Part shown: piece after piece, positions 9,496-17,591 of the stretch
Layout: every line of letters starts with the position of its first letter
How positions within the stretch are numbered: position 1 is the first letter of the stretch
Assembly (NCBI GenBank): GCA_937775265.1
Contig: CALKBV010000008.1
Span: forward strand, 62,001 to 126,000
Reading direction: 5' to 3'
DNA from: an uncultured Pseudomonadales bacterium
GTDB taxonomy: Bacteria > Pseudomonadota > Gammaproteobacteria > Pseudomonadales > Azotimanducaceae
Length of the DNA stretch: 64,000 bases
Notes under the pieces: generated by a model
What the model was told of the DNA's origin: nothing
What the model saw: the letters and a program-made list of their open reading frames with translations, nothing else
The model's database searches: none
Program-made: the position numbers and the translations under genes

Positions 9496-9978
9496 CTATT
9501 TCTTCTGACGACGAAGATCTTTCGCCGCGGCCTGAACAGCCCTAACAATTTTGTCATAACCGGTACATCGGCAGAGATTACCCGCCAGCGCATAGCGGAT
9601 TTCCTCGACCGTCGGGTCTGGGTTTTCGTCCAAGAGCGACTTGGCAGCGATGAGAAAGCCCGGGGTACAAACGCCGCACTGCAACGCAGCATTATCGATA
9701 AACTGTCGCTGCAGGGGATGTAACTTCTCGCCATCCCCCATACCTTCGATAGTGGTGACTTTTCGACCTTCAGCCTCAGCTCCCAGCACCAGGCACGCAC
9801 AGACCAAAGCGCCGTCAAGTGTGATACTGCATGCACCACAGTCGCCTGTGCCACAGCCTTCCTTCACACCAGTCAGTCCGACGCGATCCCTCAGCACATC
9901 AAGCAGTGATTCGTCTGCCGGACAGACATACTCTACCGGGTCACCATTAATACTTGTTGAAACGTGTACGCCTGTCAT
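9496..9978 (-). CDS. [2Fe-2S] subunit of molybdenum hydroxylase
   Basis: This 160-residue electron-transfer subunit carries two clusters. The plant-ferredoxin-type cluster uses GCGTGDCGACS plus a downstream Cys (about 42-63). The C-terminal helical cluster uses QCGVCTPGF and NLCRCTGYDKI (about 100-145). It passes electrons from the Mo centre to the FAD subunit. Its ATG overlaps the stop of the FAD gene by four bases (ATGA), indicating translational coupling, and GGGAGG precedes the start. Confidence 0.92.
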   Translation of the reverse strand: MTGVHVSTSINGDPVEYVCPADESLLDVLRDRVGLTGVKEGCGTGDCGACSITLDGALVCACLVLGAEAEGRKVTTIEGMGDGEKLHPLQRQFIDNAALQCGVCTPGFLIAAKSLLDENPDPTVEEIRYALAGNLCRCTGYDKIVRAVQAAAKDLRRQKK

Positions 9979-10847
9979 TTCTTACCTCCCGCCCGTTCAA
10001 AGGCAATATTCGCAGCGCGTTTTGCCAGTACACCGGCAACCCTGACCCGGTATTCAACCGTGCCGCGCTTATCATCTATTGGATTACATGCTGCTGAACA
10101 AGCTGCAGCCAGGTTCTCCAACGCCTCTTTATCCAGCTTTGTACCGATAATGGCGGCCGCTGCTTCCTTAACCAGCAACGGGGTTGGTGCTACAGCACCC
10201 AGGGAAACCCTCGCACTATCAATAACACCGCGCTTACACGTCAGGCTCACTGCAACACCAACAACAGCAATATCCATTTCTGTCCGCGGAATGAATCTTA
10301 GGTACGCATCACCGGATTTTGCCGGACGCTTGGGCAATGTAATTGCTTCAATAATTTCGCCTTTGGCCAGTGAAGTCTGGCCAGGGCCCGTGACGATGTT
10401 TTCTACCGCAACTGCACGACGTTTGGCCTTTCCGACGACCACCGCCTTGGCACCTGCAGCGATCATCGCAGGCACACTGTCCGCCGCTGGTGATGCGTTG
10501 CAAAGGTTACCTACCATTGTGCATCGACCCTGAATCTGGTCTGAGCCAATGAGGTTGGTTGCCTCGACAACACCCGGCCAGGCTTTGGCAAGCGCTTTGC
10601 TAGCACCCAGCTGCCTGCCGGAGACGGCTGCGCCGATCTTAAAACCGGTAGCCGTTTTGTTTATTTCATTCATGGCTGGAATACGTTTGATATCGATCAT
10701 CAGATCTGGCTCGATCATATCCATCCGTAATTTGACCAGTAAGTCAGTGCCACCGGCAAGCACAAATGTCTTACCTTTTTCTTTGGAAAGCAGCGTAACT
10801 GCCTCCTTGGTGGTTTTAGGAGATTCATACCTCATAGGCGTGCTCAT
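9975..10847 (-). CDS. FAD-binding subunit of molybdenum hydroxylase
   Basis: This 290-residue protein is of the CoxM/XdhB type. The N-terminal FAD site is visible as VLAGGTDLLVKLRM (about 29-42), and the second flavin motif as GRCTMVGNLCNASPAADS (about 107-124); a C-terminal CO-dehydrogenase flavoprotein domain follows. It is the first gene of the operon (FAD, FeS, Mo, MoaD-like). I see no strong ribosome site before its ATG. The promoter should lie in the approximately 420-bp region upstream. Confidence 0.9.
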   Translation of the reverse strand: MSTPMRYESPKTTKEAVTLLSKEKGKTFVLAGGTDLLVKLRMDMIEPDLMIDIKRIPAMNEINKTATGFKIGAAVSGRQLGASKALAKAWPGVVEATNLIGSDQIQGRCTMVGNLCNASPAADSVPAMIAAGAKAVVVGKAKRRAVAVENIVTGPGQTSLAKGEIIEAITLPKRPAKSGDAYLRFIPRTEMDIAVVGVAVSLTCKRGVIDSARVSLGAVAPTPLLVKEAAAAIIGTKLDKEALENLAAACSAACNPIDDKRGTVEYRVRVAGVLAKRAANIAFERAGGKK

Positions 10848-11270
10848 TAACCGTAGTGAATTCGTGGTGAGAGTGTAACGGAAGCAGTGTTCCCAAATAA
10901 AGGGTTATGATCGCCACTTCCTGCTCACTTCACTTGCTCGACAGCAACTTCTTGCTCCTAATGCCCATATCACGCCTAGTTTAGCCAGCCTCGTGGTAAA
11001 ACAATTAAGTGATCATGCGGACTCGTAATACGCCAAACTTGATTGCCGACGATGACCAACAAACACTATTCTCTGACCGGTTGGTGTCTGGTAAGACAAA
11101 ATTCAACTCGACAAAAGCCATTCCGGTCCTCATGGCAGTATGTGCTGACGCGGACCATCACCAGGCATCGCCCGATTATCGAAGCATCATTCAATCAGCT
11201 AATCTTAGTGGCACCTACCTTTGGTCAAGGTACATATGGATCTGCAAATGTCTCCGTTTGACGCCTTCGA
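10848..11270. other. intergenic region, no gene recognised
   Basis: This separates the molybdenum hydroxylase operon from the HIT gene, both on the minus strand. It must contain the operon promoter near 10850-10950. Short plus-strand open frames exist at 11009-11314 and 11043-11261 but show no family signature or ribosome site. No clear hairpin or repeat was found. Confidence 0.4.
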
Positions 11271-11714
11271 CTATTTTGAATTCTTCCCCGTCCAGCTATC
11301 GGCTTTTTCCCTGATCAGAACGGGCAACAGCTCTGCCATTGCTTGTCTTTTCAGAGCGACAACCTCATTGGTATCCCGGCGTTTCTCCGACCAGACTGAA
11401 TCTGGAAAATACGGGTCATCTCCATACCGGGGAATGATGTGCCAGTGAAGATGAGGCACCTGATTACCAAGCGATGCCAGGTTAATTTTTACTGGCTTCA
11501 TTGCGCTAGCGATGACCTCTTCTACGTCAACGACAATACGCATTAAAAGATGTCTCTGGGCATGATTCAGCGCAGACATTTCCGCAACATGTTGATGCCA
11601 GATGACGCGGCAAAAACCGGGTAAACCAGGATCATTGACCTGGACTATTCGGCAATCCTCACCCGACCAGATCAGGGCACCACCCTCTTCCTTGCACAGG
11701 CGACAACTATCCAT
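11271..11714 (-). CDS. HIT-family hydrolase
   Basis: This 147-residue histidine-triad protein has the catalytic triad in HLHWHIIPRYGDD (about 89-101) and an N-terminal CRLCKEEGG with paired cysteines like zinc-binding HIT proteins. Members hydrolyse or transfer nucleotidyl groups from dinucleoside polyphosphates or AMP conjugates. GAGGAAA lies upstream of the ATG. It is monocistronic, divergent from the SDR gene. Confidence 0.85.
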   Translation of the reverse strand: MDSCRLCKEEGGALIWSGEDCRIVQVNDPGLPGFCRVIWHQHVAEMSALNHAQRHLLMRIVVDVEEVIASAMKPVKINLASLGNQVPHLHWHIIPRYGDDPYFPDSVWSEKRRDTNEVVALKRQAMAELLPVLIREKADSWTGKNSK

Positions 11715-11831
11715 GACACATTTTTCCTCAATAGGTGCAATGGATTATACGTATTTAACAGTCCCGTTATGTCCTAGGCTGTTCAGCCACTATTCACGCA
11801 ATACCTCGCGCCTCAGACGCGGGCCGTTCTG

Positions 11832-11844
11832 CGTTAACGTAACG
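11832..11844. promoter_or_regulatory. candidate operator sharing an 11-mer with the liuR promoter
   Basis: CGTTAACGTAACG lies 33 bp before the SDR start. The first 11 bases are identical to 34179-34189 inside the promoter of the MerR regulator. It contains the palindrome CGTTAACG. It is a candidate binding site for that regulator; this is inference from the shared sequence and position. Confidence 0.35.
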
Positions 11845-11876
11845 GCAAACAAAGCATCAACTTCAAGGACTGTACA

Positions 11877-12869
11877 ATGACCACAGAGGAACTACGATAC
11901 GATGGACAGGTTGCGCTGGTCACAGGCGCCGGACGCGGACTTGGCCGCGAGCATGCACTATTACTCGCATCCCGTGGCTGCAAAATAGTCGTCAATGACC
12001 CAGGGGCCGCCTACGATGGAACGGGAAGCCCCCAACATCAGGTGGCAGACGAAGTAGTCGAAGAAATTAAACACGCTGGTGGCGATGCTGTCGCCAACTA
12101 TGATTCCGTCGAACAGGGTGATGCCATCATCAAAGCCGGTGTTGATGCATTCGGGCGAATCGATATTGTGATTAACAATGCAGGCATCATCACGCCGGAA
12201 ACATGGAGCGAACTCAGCCTGGAATCCTGGCAAAAAACGATCAACGTAAACCTGACAGGGGTTTTCTCCGTCATGAAAGCTGCCTGGCCGGTAATGGTCG
12301 AGCAGCAATACGGGCGATGTGTGTTCACCGCTTCGCCTGCTATTTATGGCGCGGGGGTCGCAGCCTACGCCGCGAGTAAGGCAGGTGTTATTGGCCTTGC
12401 CAATTCATTACAGTTTGAAGCCAGAAAATTGAAACTTGATATCAAGTGCAACATCATTATTCCCCAGGCCAATACGCGGATGGTGCAGGACCTGAACTCC
12501 AACATCTCGGCAAGCCGGGTTGCCAAGGGAAAGCCTGAACTGAAAAGCGCCCCGCCAGAAGTGCTGGATAGAATGGGGCCGGAAAAAATTTCCGCGATGG
12601 TCGCATGGCTTTCTCACAGCGAATGTCAGTCTGATGCCAAAATTTTTGAAGCGGGTGCGGGTTACTTCGCCCAACTCAACTGGGCACGATCAGCACCCCT
12701 GTTTGCGACTGAAAAGGAAGGTGTCGAAGGTGCTCCATTGCCTGAACACATCCGCGATGGTCAGGACACATTGCACGATTACGCGACGGGTGATATGCCC
12801 AGGTCAGGCGATGGAGCAATGGGTTCACCCAATGCGCTTGAACGAGTGTTTGGCCATCTTCGATCTTAA
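11877..12869 (+). CDS. SDR oxidoreductase resembling the HSD17B4/MFE-2 dehydrogenase domain
   Basis: This 330-residue short-chain dehydrogenase has cofactor motif TGAGRGLG (16-23), NNAG (100-103), a Ser near 153 and the catalytic YAASK (Tyr164, Lys168). The long insert after the second strand (NDPGAAYDGTG) and the C-terminal extension match the 3-hydroxyacyl-CoA dehydrogenase domain of multifunctional enzyme type 2, so a beta-oxidation or steroid-like substrate is plausible. AAGGA sits before the ATG. The stop overlaps by four bases with the end of the convergent MFS gene. A candidate operator lies just upstream. Confidence 0.85.
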   Translation: MTTEELRYDGQVALVTGAGRGLGREHALLLASRGCKIVVNDPGAAYDGTGSPQHQVADEVVEEIKHAGGDAVANYDSVEQGDAIIKAGVDAFGRIDIVINNAGIITPETWSELSLESWQKTINVNLTGVFSVMKAAWPVMVEQQYGRCVFTASPAIYGAGVAAYAASKAGVIGLANSLQFEARKLKLDIKCNIIIPQANTRMVQDLNSNISASRVAKGKPELKSAPPEVLDRMGPEKISAMVAWLSHSECQSDAKIFEAGAGYFAQLNWARSAPLFATEKEGVEGAPLPEHIRDGQDTLHDYATGDMPRSGDGAMGSPNALERVFGHLRS

Positions 12870-14188
12870 CGCTTTGGCAGAAAGACCATTGCCACTGCGC
12901 CGGGAATAAGCACAGCAAGCGCCACCCAGAGCGCCAGGTTGTAGTTACCGTGGATCTGAAACAGCGTCGAGAAGATCATGGGGCCAAAGGCACTAGCAGC
13001 AAGGAACGGACCTAAAAGTCCCATGACACTTCCAAACGAAGCAACACCAAACCGTGACGCAACTATCGCACCGAGTAATGGCAAAAAACCGCCGGCAGAA
13101 AATCCAAGCAGGCCACTTAAGACGATGAGCATTGAATAGGTTGGGTTTGTCAGTAACCCAAGCACAGCGACGGCACATGCCAGCAACGACAGACCAAACA
13201 GCCCTCGATGATCAAACCTGTCCGCCATCGTGCCGAAGAAAAGCTTACCCAGAATCATGATTGTTGCAAAAACAGATATCAGGAATGCTGTCTGCATAGA
13301 GTCGACCCCAAGGGTCTCTGCATAGGGTCGCAAATGTTGCTGAATGCTCCCGAATGCGGTGACCAATGGCAAAAATGACAGCACGACAACCCAAAACGTT
13401 CGCTGCCTGAGAATTTCAGCAATCGTCCAATACCTTTCTTGTAGCTCTTCCGACTCGCTAACCGATTCACCGGCTGATTCAGCTTCAATACCCAGTTCCG
13501 CCGGCGTACTTCGAACCGTCAGCCATACGAGCGGCAGAATGACTGCAACAAATGCTATCCCCAACATCCAGTGAGCATCACGCCAGCCATAAGACTGATG
13601 GAGCAAAGTCACAACGGGAGCCATGACAACACCACCAATTGAAGTGCCAGTAGTTGAAATCCCAATCGCCAGGCCGCGATTTTTACCAAACCATTTCGCT
13701 GCCAGGGTTTGCGCTGCCAACGGACCGGCCAGCAGGACACCGGCCATGATCAAGGTGCCGTAGATCGCGATGATCTGCCAGAATTCTGTTGTCAGCGAGA
13801 TAAGCACATAACCGAATCCCGCACACGTGGTACCGGCACAGATCAACGTCCTAATGGAATACCTGTCCATGGCGTAGCCAGCGAAAGGCGACATCAGACT
13901 CTGTGCAAGGTTTAGGATAGTGATGGGTACCATCACATAAATTAGTGTCACACTCAGGTTTTCGTCATCAAGCCATTCCCCAACCCACAGGGTGTATGAA
14001 AAGAATATAGACCCGAACAAGACACCCTGAAAAACAAGACTGACGCCAACAATGTTCCAACCGTAATACCAGGGTGTCTTCAAAATTGACTCAATTCGCC
14101 ACTGCCGCGATTTTGCTGAAGCCAAGAGCATAGCATCCTTAAAATCTGGCTGTCCGGCAACAACTGGTCTACTCTCCACACCACTCAT
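12866..14188 (-). CDS. MFS transporter (OFA/monocarboxylate-like)
   Basis: This approximately 440-residue inner-membrane transporter has 12 predicted helices in two halves separated by a charged cytoplasmic loop (about 225-250). SPFAGYAMDRYSIRTL matches the MFS loop 2-3 signature, and KLFFGTMADRFDHRGL is its second-half counterpart. The oxalate/formate antiporter group is the best match by length and pattern; substrates are usually small carboxylates. The ATG at 14188 leaves only 15 bp to the divergent GST gene. An internal ATG at 14131 preceded by AAGGA is a good alternative that drops 19 residues without losing a helix. Confidence 0.85.
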   Translation of the reverse strand: MSGVESRPVVAGQPDFKDAMLLASAKSRQWRIESILKTPWYYGWNIVGVSLVFQGVLFGSIFFSYTLWVGEWLDDENLSVTLIYVMVPITILNLAQSLMSPFAGYAMDRYSIRTLICAGTTCAGFGYVLISLTTEFWQIIAIYGTLIMAGVLLAGPLAAQTLAAKWFGKNRGLAIGISTTGTSIGGVVMAPVVTLLHQSYGWRDAHWMLGIAFVAVILPLVWLTVRSTPAELGIEAESAGESVSESEELQERYWTIAEILRQRTFWVVVLSFLPLVTAFGSIQQHLRPYAETLGVDSMQTAFLISVFATIMILGKLFFGTMADRFDHRGLFGLSLLACAVAVLGLLTNPTYSMLIVLSGLLGFSAGGFLPLLGAIVASRFGVASFGSVMGLLGPFLAASAFGPMIFSTLFQIHGNYNLALWVALAVLIPGAVAMVFLPKR

Positions 14189-14203
14189 CTAAAGGAAGCG
14201 GCC

Positions 14204-14968
14204 ATGGATTACCTGACAATTGAACAAGTAAAAAAGGAATCAGGGCTAAGACTGGTGTTGACCCGCGATGTGCCCGGACCCTGGAGCGAGGCGGCCAAGG
14301 CCGTTTTGCGATGGCATGAGATAGGCTATAAAGCAGCAGAGCAGATCGGCGGACGGGACAACCCGGAACTGGTCGCATGGACCGGTCACAGGAATGCTCC
14401 GATCGCCTTATACAACGACGAACCCCCAAGGGTACGATGGCAGGAGATCCTGGATCTTGCAGAGAGACTCGGCAGTGGCCCGTCGCTTTATCCACAAGAT
14501 ATTGATCAGCGAATCCAGATGGTCGGCATTGCCAGTGAAATCTGCAATGAAGGAGGAATGGCCTGGCACGCCCGTATGCTCATGTTAAATGTCACCTATC
14601 AGGCGCATGGTGATGTCGTGTTCGAAAAAAACCCCATGTTTCGGGAATACGGCTTTTCCGAAGCTGCTGTGAAAATGGCGATCGAGCGTGTTGAACAAAT
14701 TTTAGGTTACCTGGCGAAAACCATCAAAGCCCAAACAGCGGCGGGTTCCATTTATCTGGTCGGCGAGTCTATGACAGCAGCAGACATCTACTGGGCCTGT
14801 TTCTCCAACATGCTGGAAGCGTTACCTCACGAGGTTAACCCGATGCCGGATTCACTCAGGCAGGGATGGAGTGCACTGAAAAAAAGCATCAGTGGTTACG
14901 ACCCGATACTGATCGAGCAGCGTAACGCGATTTTCGAAAAACACCTGTGGCTGCCGCTGGAGTTTTGA
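14204..14968 (+). CDS. glutathione S-transferase C-terminal-like protein
   Basis: In this 254-residue protein the C-terminal half, with a helix pattern ending ESMTAADIYWACF (about 190-202), matches the GST alpha-helical domain; DIYWA corresponds to the conserved N-capping region. The N-terminal part lacks the usual thioredoxin-fold Cys/Ser-Pro motif, so catalysis of glutathione conjugation is uncertain. AAGGAAG lies six bases before the ATG. It is divergent from the MFS transporter and may share regulation with it. Confidence 0.7.
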   Translation: MDYLTIEQVKKESGLRLVLTRDVPGPWSEAAKAVLRWHEIGYKAAEQIGGRDNPELVAWTGHRNAPIALYNDEPPRVRWQEILDLAERLGSGPSLYPQDIDQRIQMVGIASEICNEGGMAWHARMLMLNVTYQAHGDVVFEKNPMFREYGFSEAAVKMAIERVEQILGYLAKTIKAQTAAGSIYLVGESMTAADIYWACFSNMLEALPHEVNPMPDSLRQGWSALKKSISGYDPILIEQRNAIFEKHLWLPLEF

Positions 14969-15014
14969 GCGCTGCGACATCAGGCCATCGGATCAGGGCT
15001 GGATGGGATAGCCG

Positions 15015-15710
15015 CTATAGCTGCGCTTTCTGCTTGGCAATGGCTGCTTCAATCCGTTTTCGTTCGGTGCCATCCTGGCGTTCGCGCAGCCCTCGATCCA
15101 TCTCATCCAGAACTTTGGCTGCAAATTCATTGCCCTGGATTTTGTCCCAGTAGGCTGCCACGTGCGTAGTTGCCAGTATCGGGTTTTCGACATCCAGCAT
15201 TGGAACGGTTCGCTCACACAAAAATAATGCCGGAACCAGGGTGCAATCAGCTCGTGTCAGCTTGCCCCCAACAGCGTAGTCACCTTGGCCAATGTGTTGC
15301 TCCAGGGCTCCCATACCACGGGTCACCTGGCCCGCTAATAGATCGCGAACCGCATCAACCCTTGTCTTGCGATTGACCTGGGGCAGCGCCATGAAGATGT
15401 TGTTCATCAAGTAGACATCTGCAATTCTGGAAATCAGGCGAACCTGTGAACGGATCCACGGGGATTCCCCCAACATGCTTCTATCGGGATAACAGTCGTC
15501 CAGATACTCGGCGATCACTTCTGACTCAGGAACGATTCCCTCCTCTACTTCAAGCACCGGTATTCGGCCTATCGGAGAGTAAGTTGACAATTTCCCCATA
15601 AAAAATGAGGCAGGCAGATCGAACTCCACGTCATCAATGCCCATGGCATAAAGTTGCATTCGTACTTTCGCCGAGTACGGACTCAAATTACCAGTAATCA
15701 GTTTCATCAT
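15015..15710 (-). CDS. glutathione S-transferase family protein
   Basis: This 231-residue canonical two-domain GST has an N-terminal thioredoxin fold with SPYSAKVRMQLYAMG (about 10-24; Ser at the catalytic position), the cis-Pro in GRIPVLEV and the glutathione-binding ESEVIAEYLDD. The all-helical C-terminal domain has KLTRADCTLVPALF. Relatives conjugate or reductively process electrophiles. Two adjacent ATGs give a one-residue ambiguity. It is convergent with the preceding GST-like gene; the two are not close paralogues. Confidence 0.88.
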   Translation of the reverse strand: MMKLITGNLSPYSAKVRMQLYAMGIDDVEFDLPASFFMGKLSTYSPIGRIPVLEVEEGIVPESEVIAEYLDDCYPDRSMLGESPWIRSQVRLISRIADVYLMNNIFMALPQVNRKTRVDAVRDLLAGQVTRGMGALEQHIGQGDYAVGGKLTRADCTLVPALFLCERTVPMLDVENPILATTHVAAYWDKIQGNEFAAKVLDEMDRGLRERQDGTERKRIEAAIAKQKAQL

Positions 15711-15931
15711 CGTTATCCATTATCGCGACAGTTCCGTAGCCGCACTCACGTTCGTTGCTCTTTTCAGGCGCTGTTAAAGCAGCGTCAAAAGGTAAGCCAC
15801 AAATTCTACCTGAATGAGGGGCTGACCAGAATAACCATTCACCTGCAGTAAATATGGAGCGTAAAGGTGCTTAACAGCGCGACCGGTTCACCGTAAGATA
15901 GCCATCCGATATTGCCAGAAGGAGCAGACCA

Positions 15932-16669
15932 ATTACTGAGAATTCAAGCGTTTGGGTCGTTACCGGAGCCGCTTCCGGAATTGGGGCTTCTGTGACGAGA
16001 TCCGTCGCAGCCATGGGGCAACGCGTGCTTGCACTGGACGTCGCTGACAAGGATGGACAGGCGGTCGCGCAATCGTGTGGTGCGATTTACGAACACTGTG
16101 ATGTTGGTAGTGTCAGTGACTGGCAAAAGGTCGTTGAACGGCTGTCTGAACTGGGCGCTCCGACTAATATTCATCTCAATGCCGGTATCCAAATCGCCCC
16201 ACCCGAGGCTCCTCTTACCGAATACCAATTCGATGCAATGTCGATAGATCGTTACAGACGCATGATGAGTGTGAATGTGGATGGCGTCGTATTTGGCCTG
16301 CAGGCTTTGCTACCTTTACTACCTTCGGGATCAGCCATCGTGGTCACCGCTTCGCTCGCGGGCATCACCCCCTATTCTGTTGATCCTCTATACGCCATGA
16401 GTAAACACGCTGTAGTTGGCCTGGTGCGCAGTCTCGCCCCAACGCTTGCTGAACGAAACATCAAAATTAATGCGATCTGCCCTGGCGGTATAGATACTGG
16501 AATCATCCCTGAGGCCCAGCGCAGTCGTGACGCGATATTTATGACGCCCGAGAATGTCGCAGCTGAAGTCATCCGGCTTATGAGCGTTGAAGAAACAGGA
16601 AAAACCTGGGCGAAGGTCAGTGAGTCGAAGCCCGCGTTCATTGTTCGCGCTGCCGGTGACAAATCCTAG
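15932..16669 (+). CDS. SDR oxidoreductase with apparent ATT start
   Basis: This approximately 245-residue SDR reads VVTGAASGIGASV at its N-terminus (cofactor loop), then LNAG in place of NNAG, a Ser near the motif TASLAG and catalytic YAMSK. The frame opens after TAG at 15899 and contains no ATG, GTG, TTG or CTG before the glycine motif. The first such codon (GTG 15992) would delete the cofactor loop. AAGGAG at 15919-15924 is spaced seven bases from ATT at 15932, so ATT is the likely start, or the original ATG has mutated. Substrate unknown. The catalytic core looks intact. Confidence 0.75.
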   Translation: MTENSSVWVVTGAASGIGASVTRSVAAMGQRVLALDVADKDGQAVAQSCGAIYEHCDVGSVSDWQKVVERLSELGAPTNIHLNAGIQIAPPEAPLTEYQFDAMSIDRYRRMMSVNVDGVVFGLQALLPLLPSGSAIVVTASLAGITPYSVDPLYAMSKHAVVGLVRSLAPTLAERNIKINAICPGGIDTGIIPEAQRSRDAIFMTPENVAAEVIRLMSVEETGKTWAKVSESKPAFIVRAAGDKS

Positions 16670-16829
16670 GAAAGTCAGGTCGCTATAATCATACGACACG
16701 CCGTGCGCACAAAATCCTTTTCGTTGGTCGACGACAAACCTTCCATACCGTTCTACTGGGCCAACGGATGTTTCCTTGTGATAGCATCAACAATGAAAAC
16801 AACATTTTTACCAACCAAAGGAATCTGCA

Positions 16830-17504
16830 ATGCCTCATGAGCAATTGGGTTTAAGTAACGACGAGCTATTAAGTACCACAAGAGCAGTCCGTAAACGATT
16901 AGATCTCGATCGGCCTGTGTCTGAGGATGTGCTGCGGGAATGCATGGAAGTTGCCGTACAGGCACCCACTGGATCAAACGCCCAGGGATGGCAGTTCGTT
17001 TTCGTGACTGACCCTGCAAAAAAAGCAAAAATCGGAGAGATCTACCGACAGGCATTTTCAATCTATCGTGACATGCCCGTTGCCATACACAAGTTGCATA
17101 TGGATAGCGGTGACAATAACCTGACCGACAGCCAAACCCGTTCTGCATCATCTGCCGATTATCTGGCCGAGAACATGGGCAAGGCACCTGCTCTGCTTAT
17201 CCCCTGTATTGCCGGGCGCACAGACTCACCTGAGACAAGCAACATTATCGCCCAAACCGGGACACTCGGCTCAATCATACCGGCTGCCTGGAATTTCATG
17301 CTCGCCGCCCGCGCAAGGGGTATTGGAACCGCATGGACAACGCTACACCTGATGCAGGAAAAAGAAGTCGCAGACATTATTGGAATACCCTTTGATGATT
17401 ATATGCAGGTTGCACTCATTCCAATCGGATACACCAAAGGAACCAGTTTCAAACCGGCCTACCGTCCCCCTGTTGAAACGGTTATGCACATCAACAACTG
17501 GTAA
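16830..17504 (+). CDS. nitroreductase family protein
   Basis: This 224-residue FMN-dependent nitroreductase-fold protein has the N-terminal RAVRKRLD and FMN-contacting APTGSNAQGWQF (about 45-56), then GSIIPAAWNFMLAARARG and the C-terminal IPIGYTKG. Members reduce nitro groups, quinones, enones or other electrophiles with NAD(P)H. AAAGGAA precedes the ATG. One of three nitroreductase-family genes within 6.2 kb; it is followed on the same strand by an LLM flavoprotein 87 bp away, with a small tandem repeat in between. Confidence 0.88.
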   Translation: MPHEQLGLSNDELLSTTRAVRKRLDLDRPVSEDVLRECMEVAVQAPTGSNAQGWQFVFVTDPAKKAKIGEIYRQAFSIYRDMPVAIHKLHMDSGDNNLTDSQTRSASSADYLAENMGKAPALLIPCIAGRTDSPETSNIIAQTGTLGSIIPAAWNFMLAARARGIGTAWTTLHLMQEKEVADIIGIPFDDYMQVALIPIGYTKGTSFKPAYRPPVETVMHINNW

Positions 17505-17516
17505 CTCAACGAACCC

Positions 17517-17579
17517 TGGACAAGAACTGGACAAGTATTGGACGAGTATTGGACGGTATTGGACGGTATTGATAGTAAT
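17517..17579. repeat. short tandem repeat, five units of TGGAC-(A/G)(A/G)GTAT type plus a degenerate sixth
   Basis: Units begin at 17517, 17528, 17539, 17550, 17560 and 17570, spaced 11, 11, 11, 10 and 10 bases. The consensus is TGGACRAGTAT shrinking to TGGACGGTAT, and the last unit is TGATAGTAAT. It fills most of the gap between the nitroreductase and the LLM gene. Confidence 0.85.
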
Positions 17580-17591
17580 TAGGGATTTCTC

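Noticed and set aside
7241-10847. Aerobic CO dehydrogenase (coxMSL)
   Set aside because: The subunit set fits, but the active-site loop is AYRAPSAP rather than AYRCSFR or AYRGAGR, and no coxD/E/F-type maturation genes are adjacent.
11009-11314. Plus-strand open frames in the 10.8-11.3 kb gap as genes
   Set aside because: No ribosome site, no family signature, and two overlapping frames compete; position is between two minus-strand genes.
17517-17579. CRISPR-like array
   Set aside because: Units are only 10-11 bp, directly adjacent with no spacers, and no cas genes are in the window.
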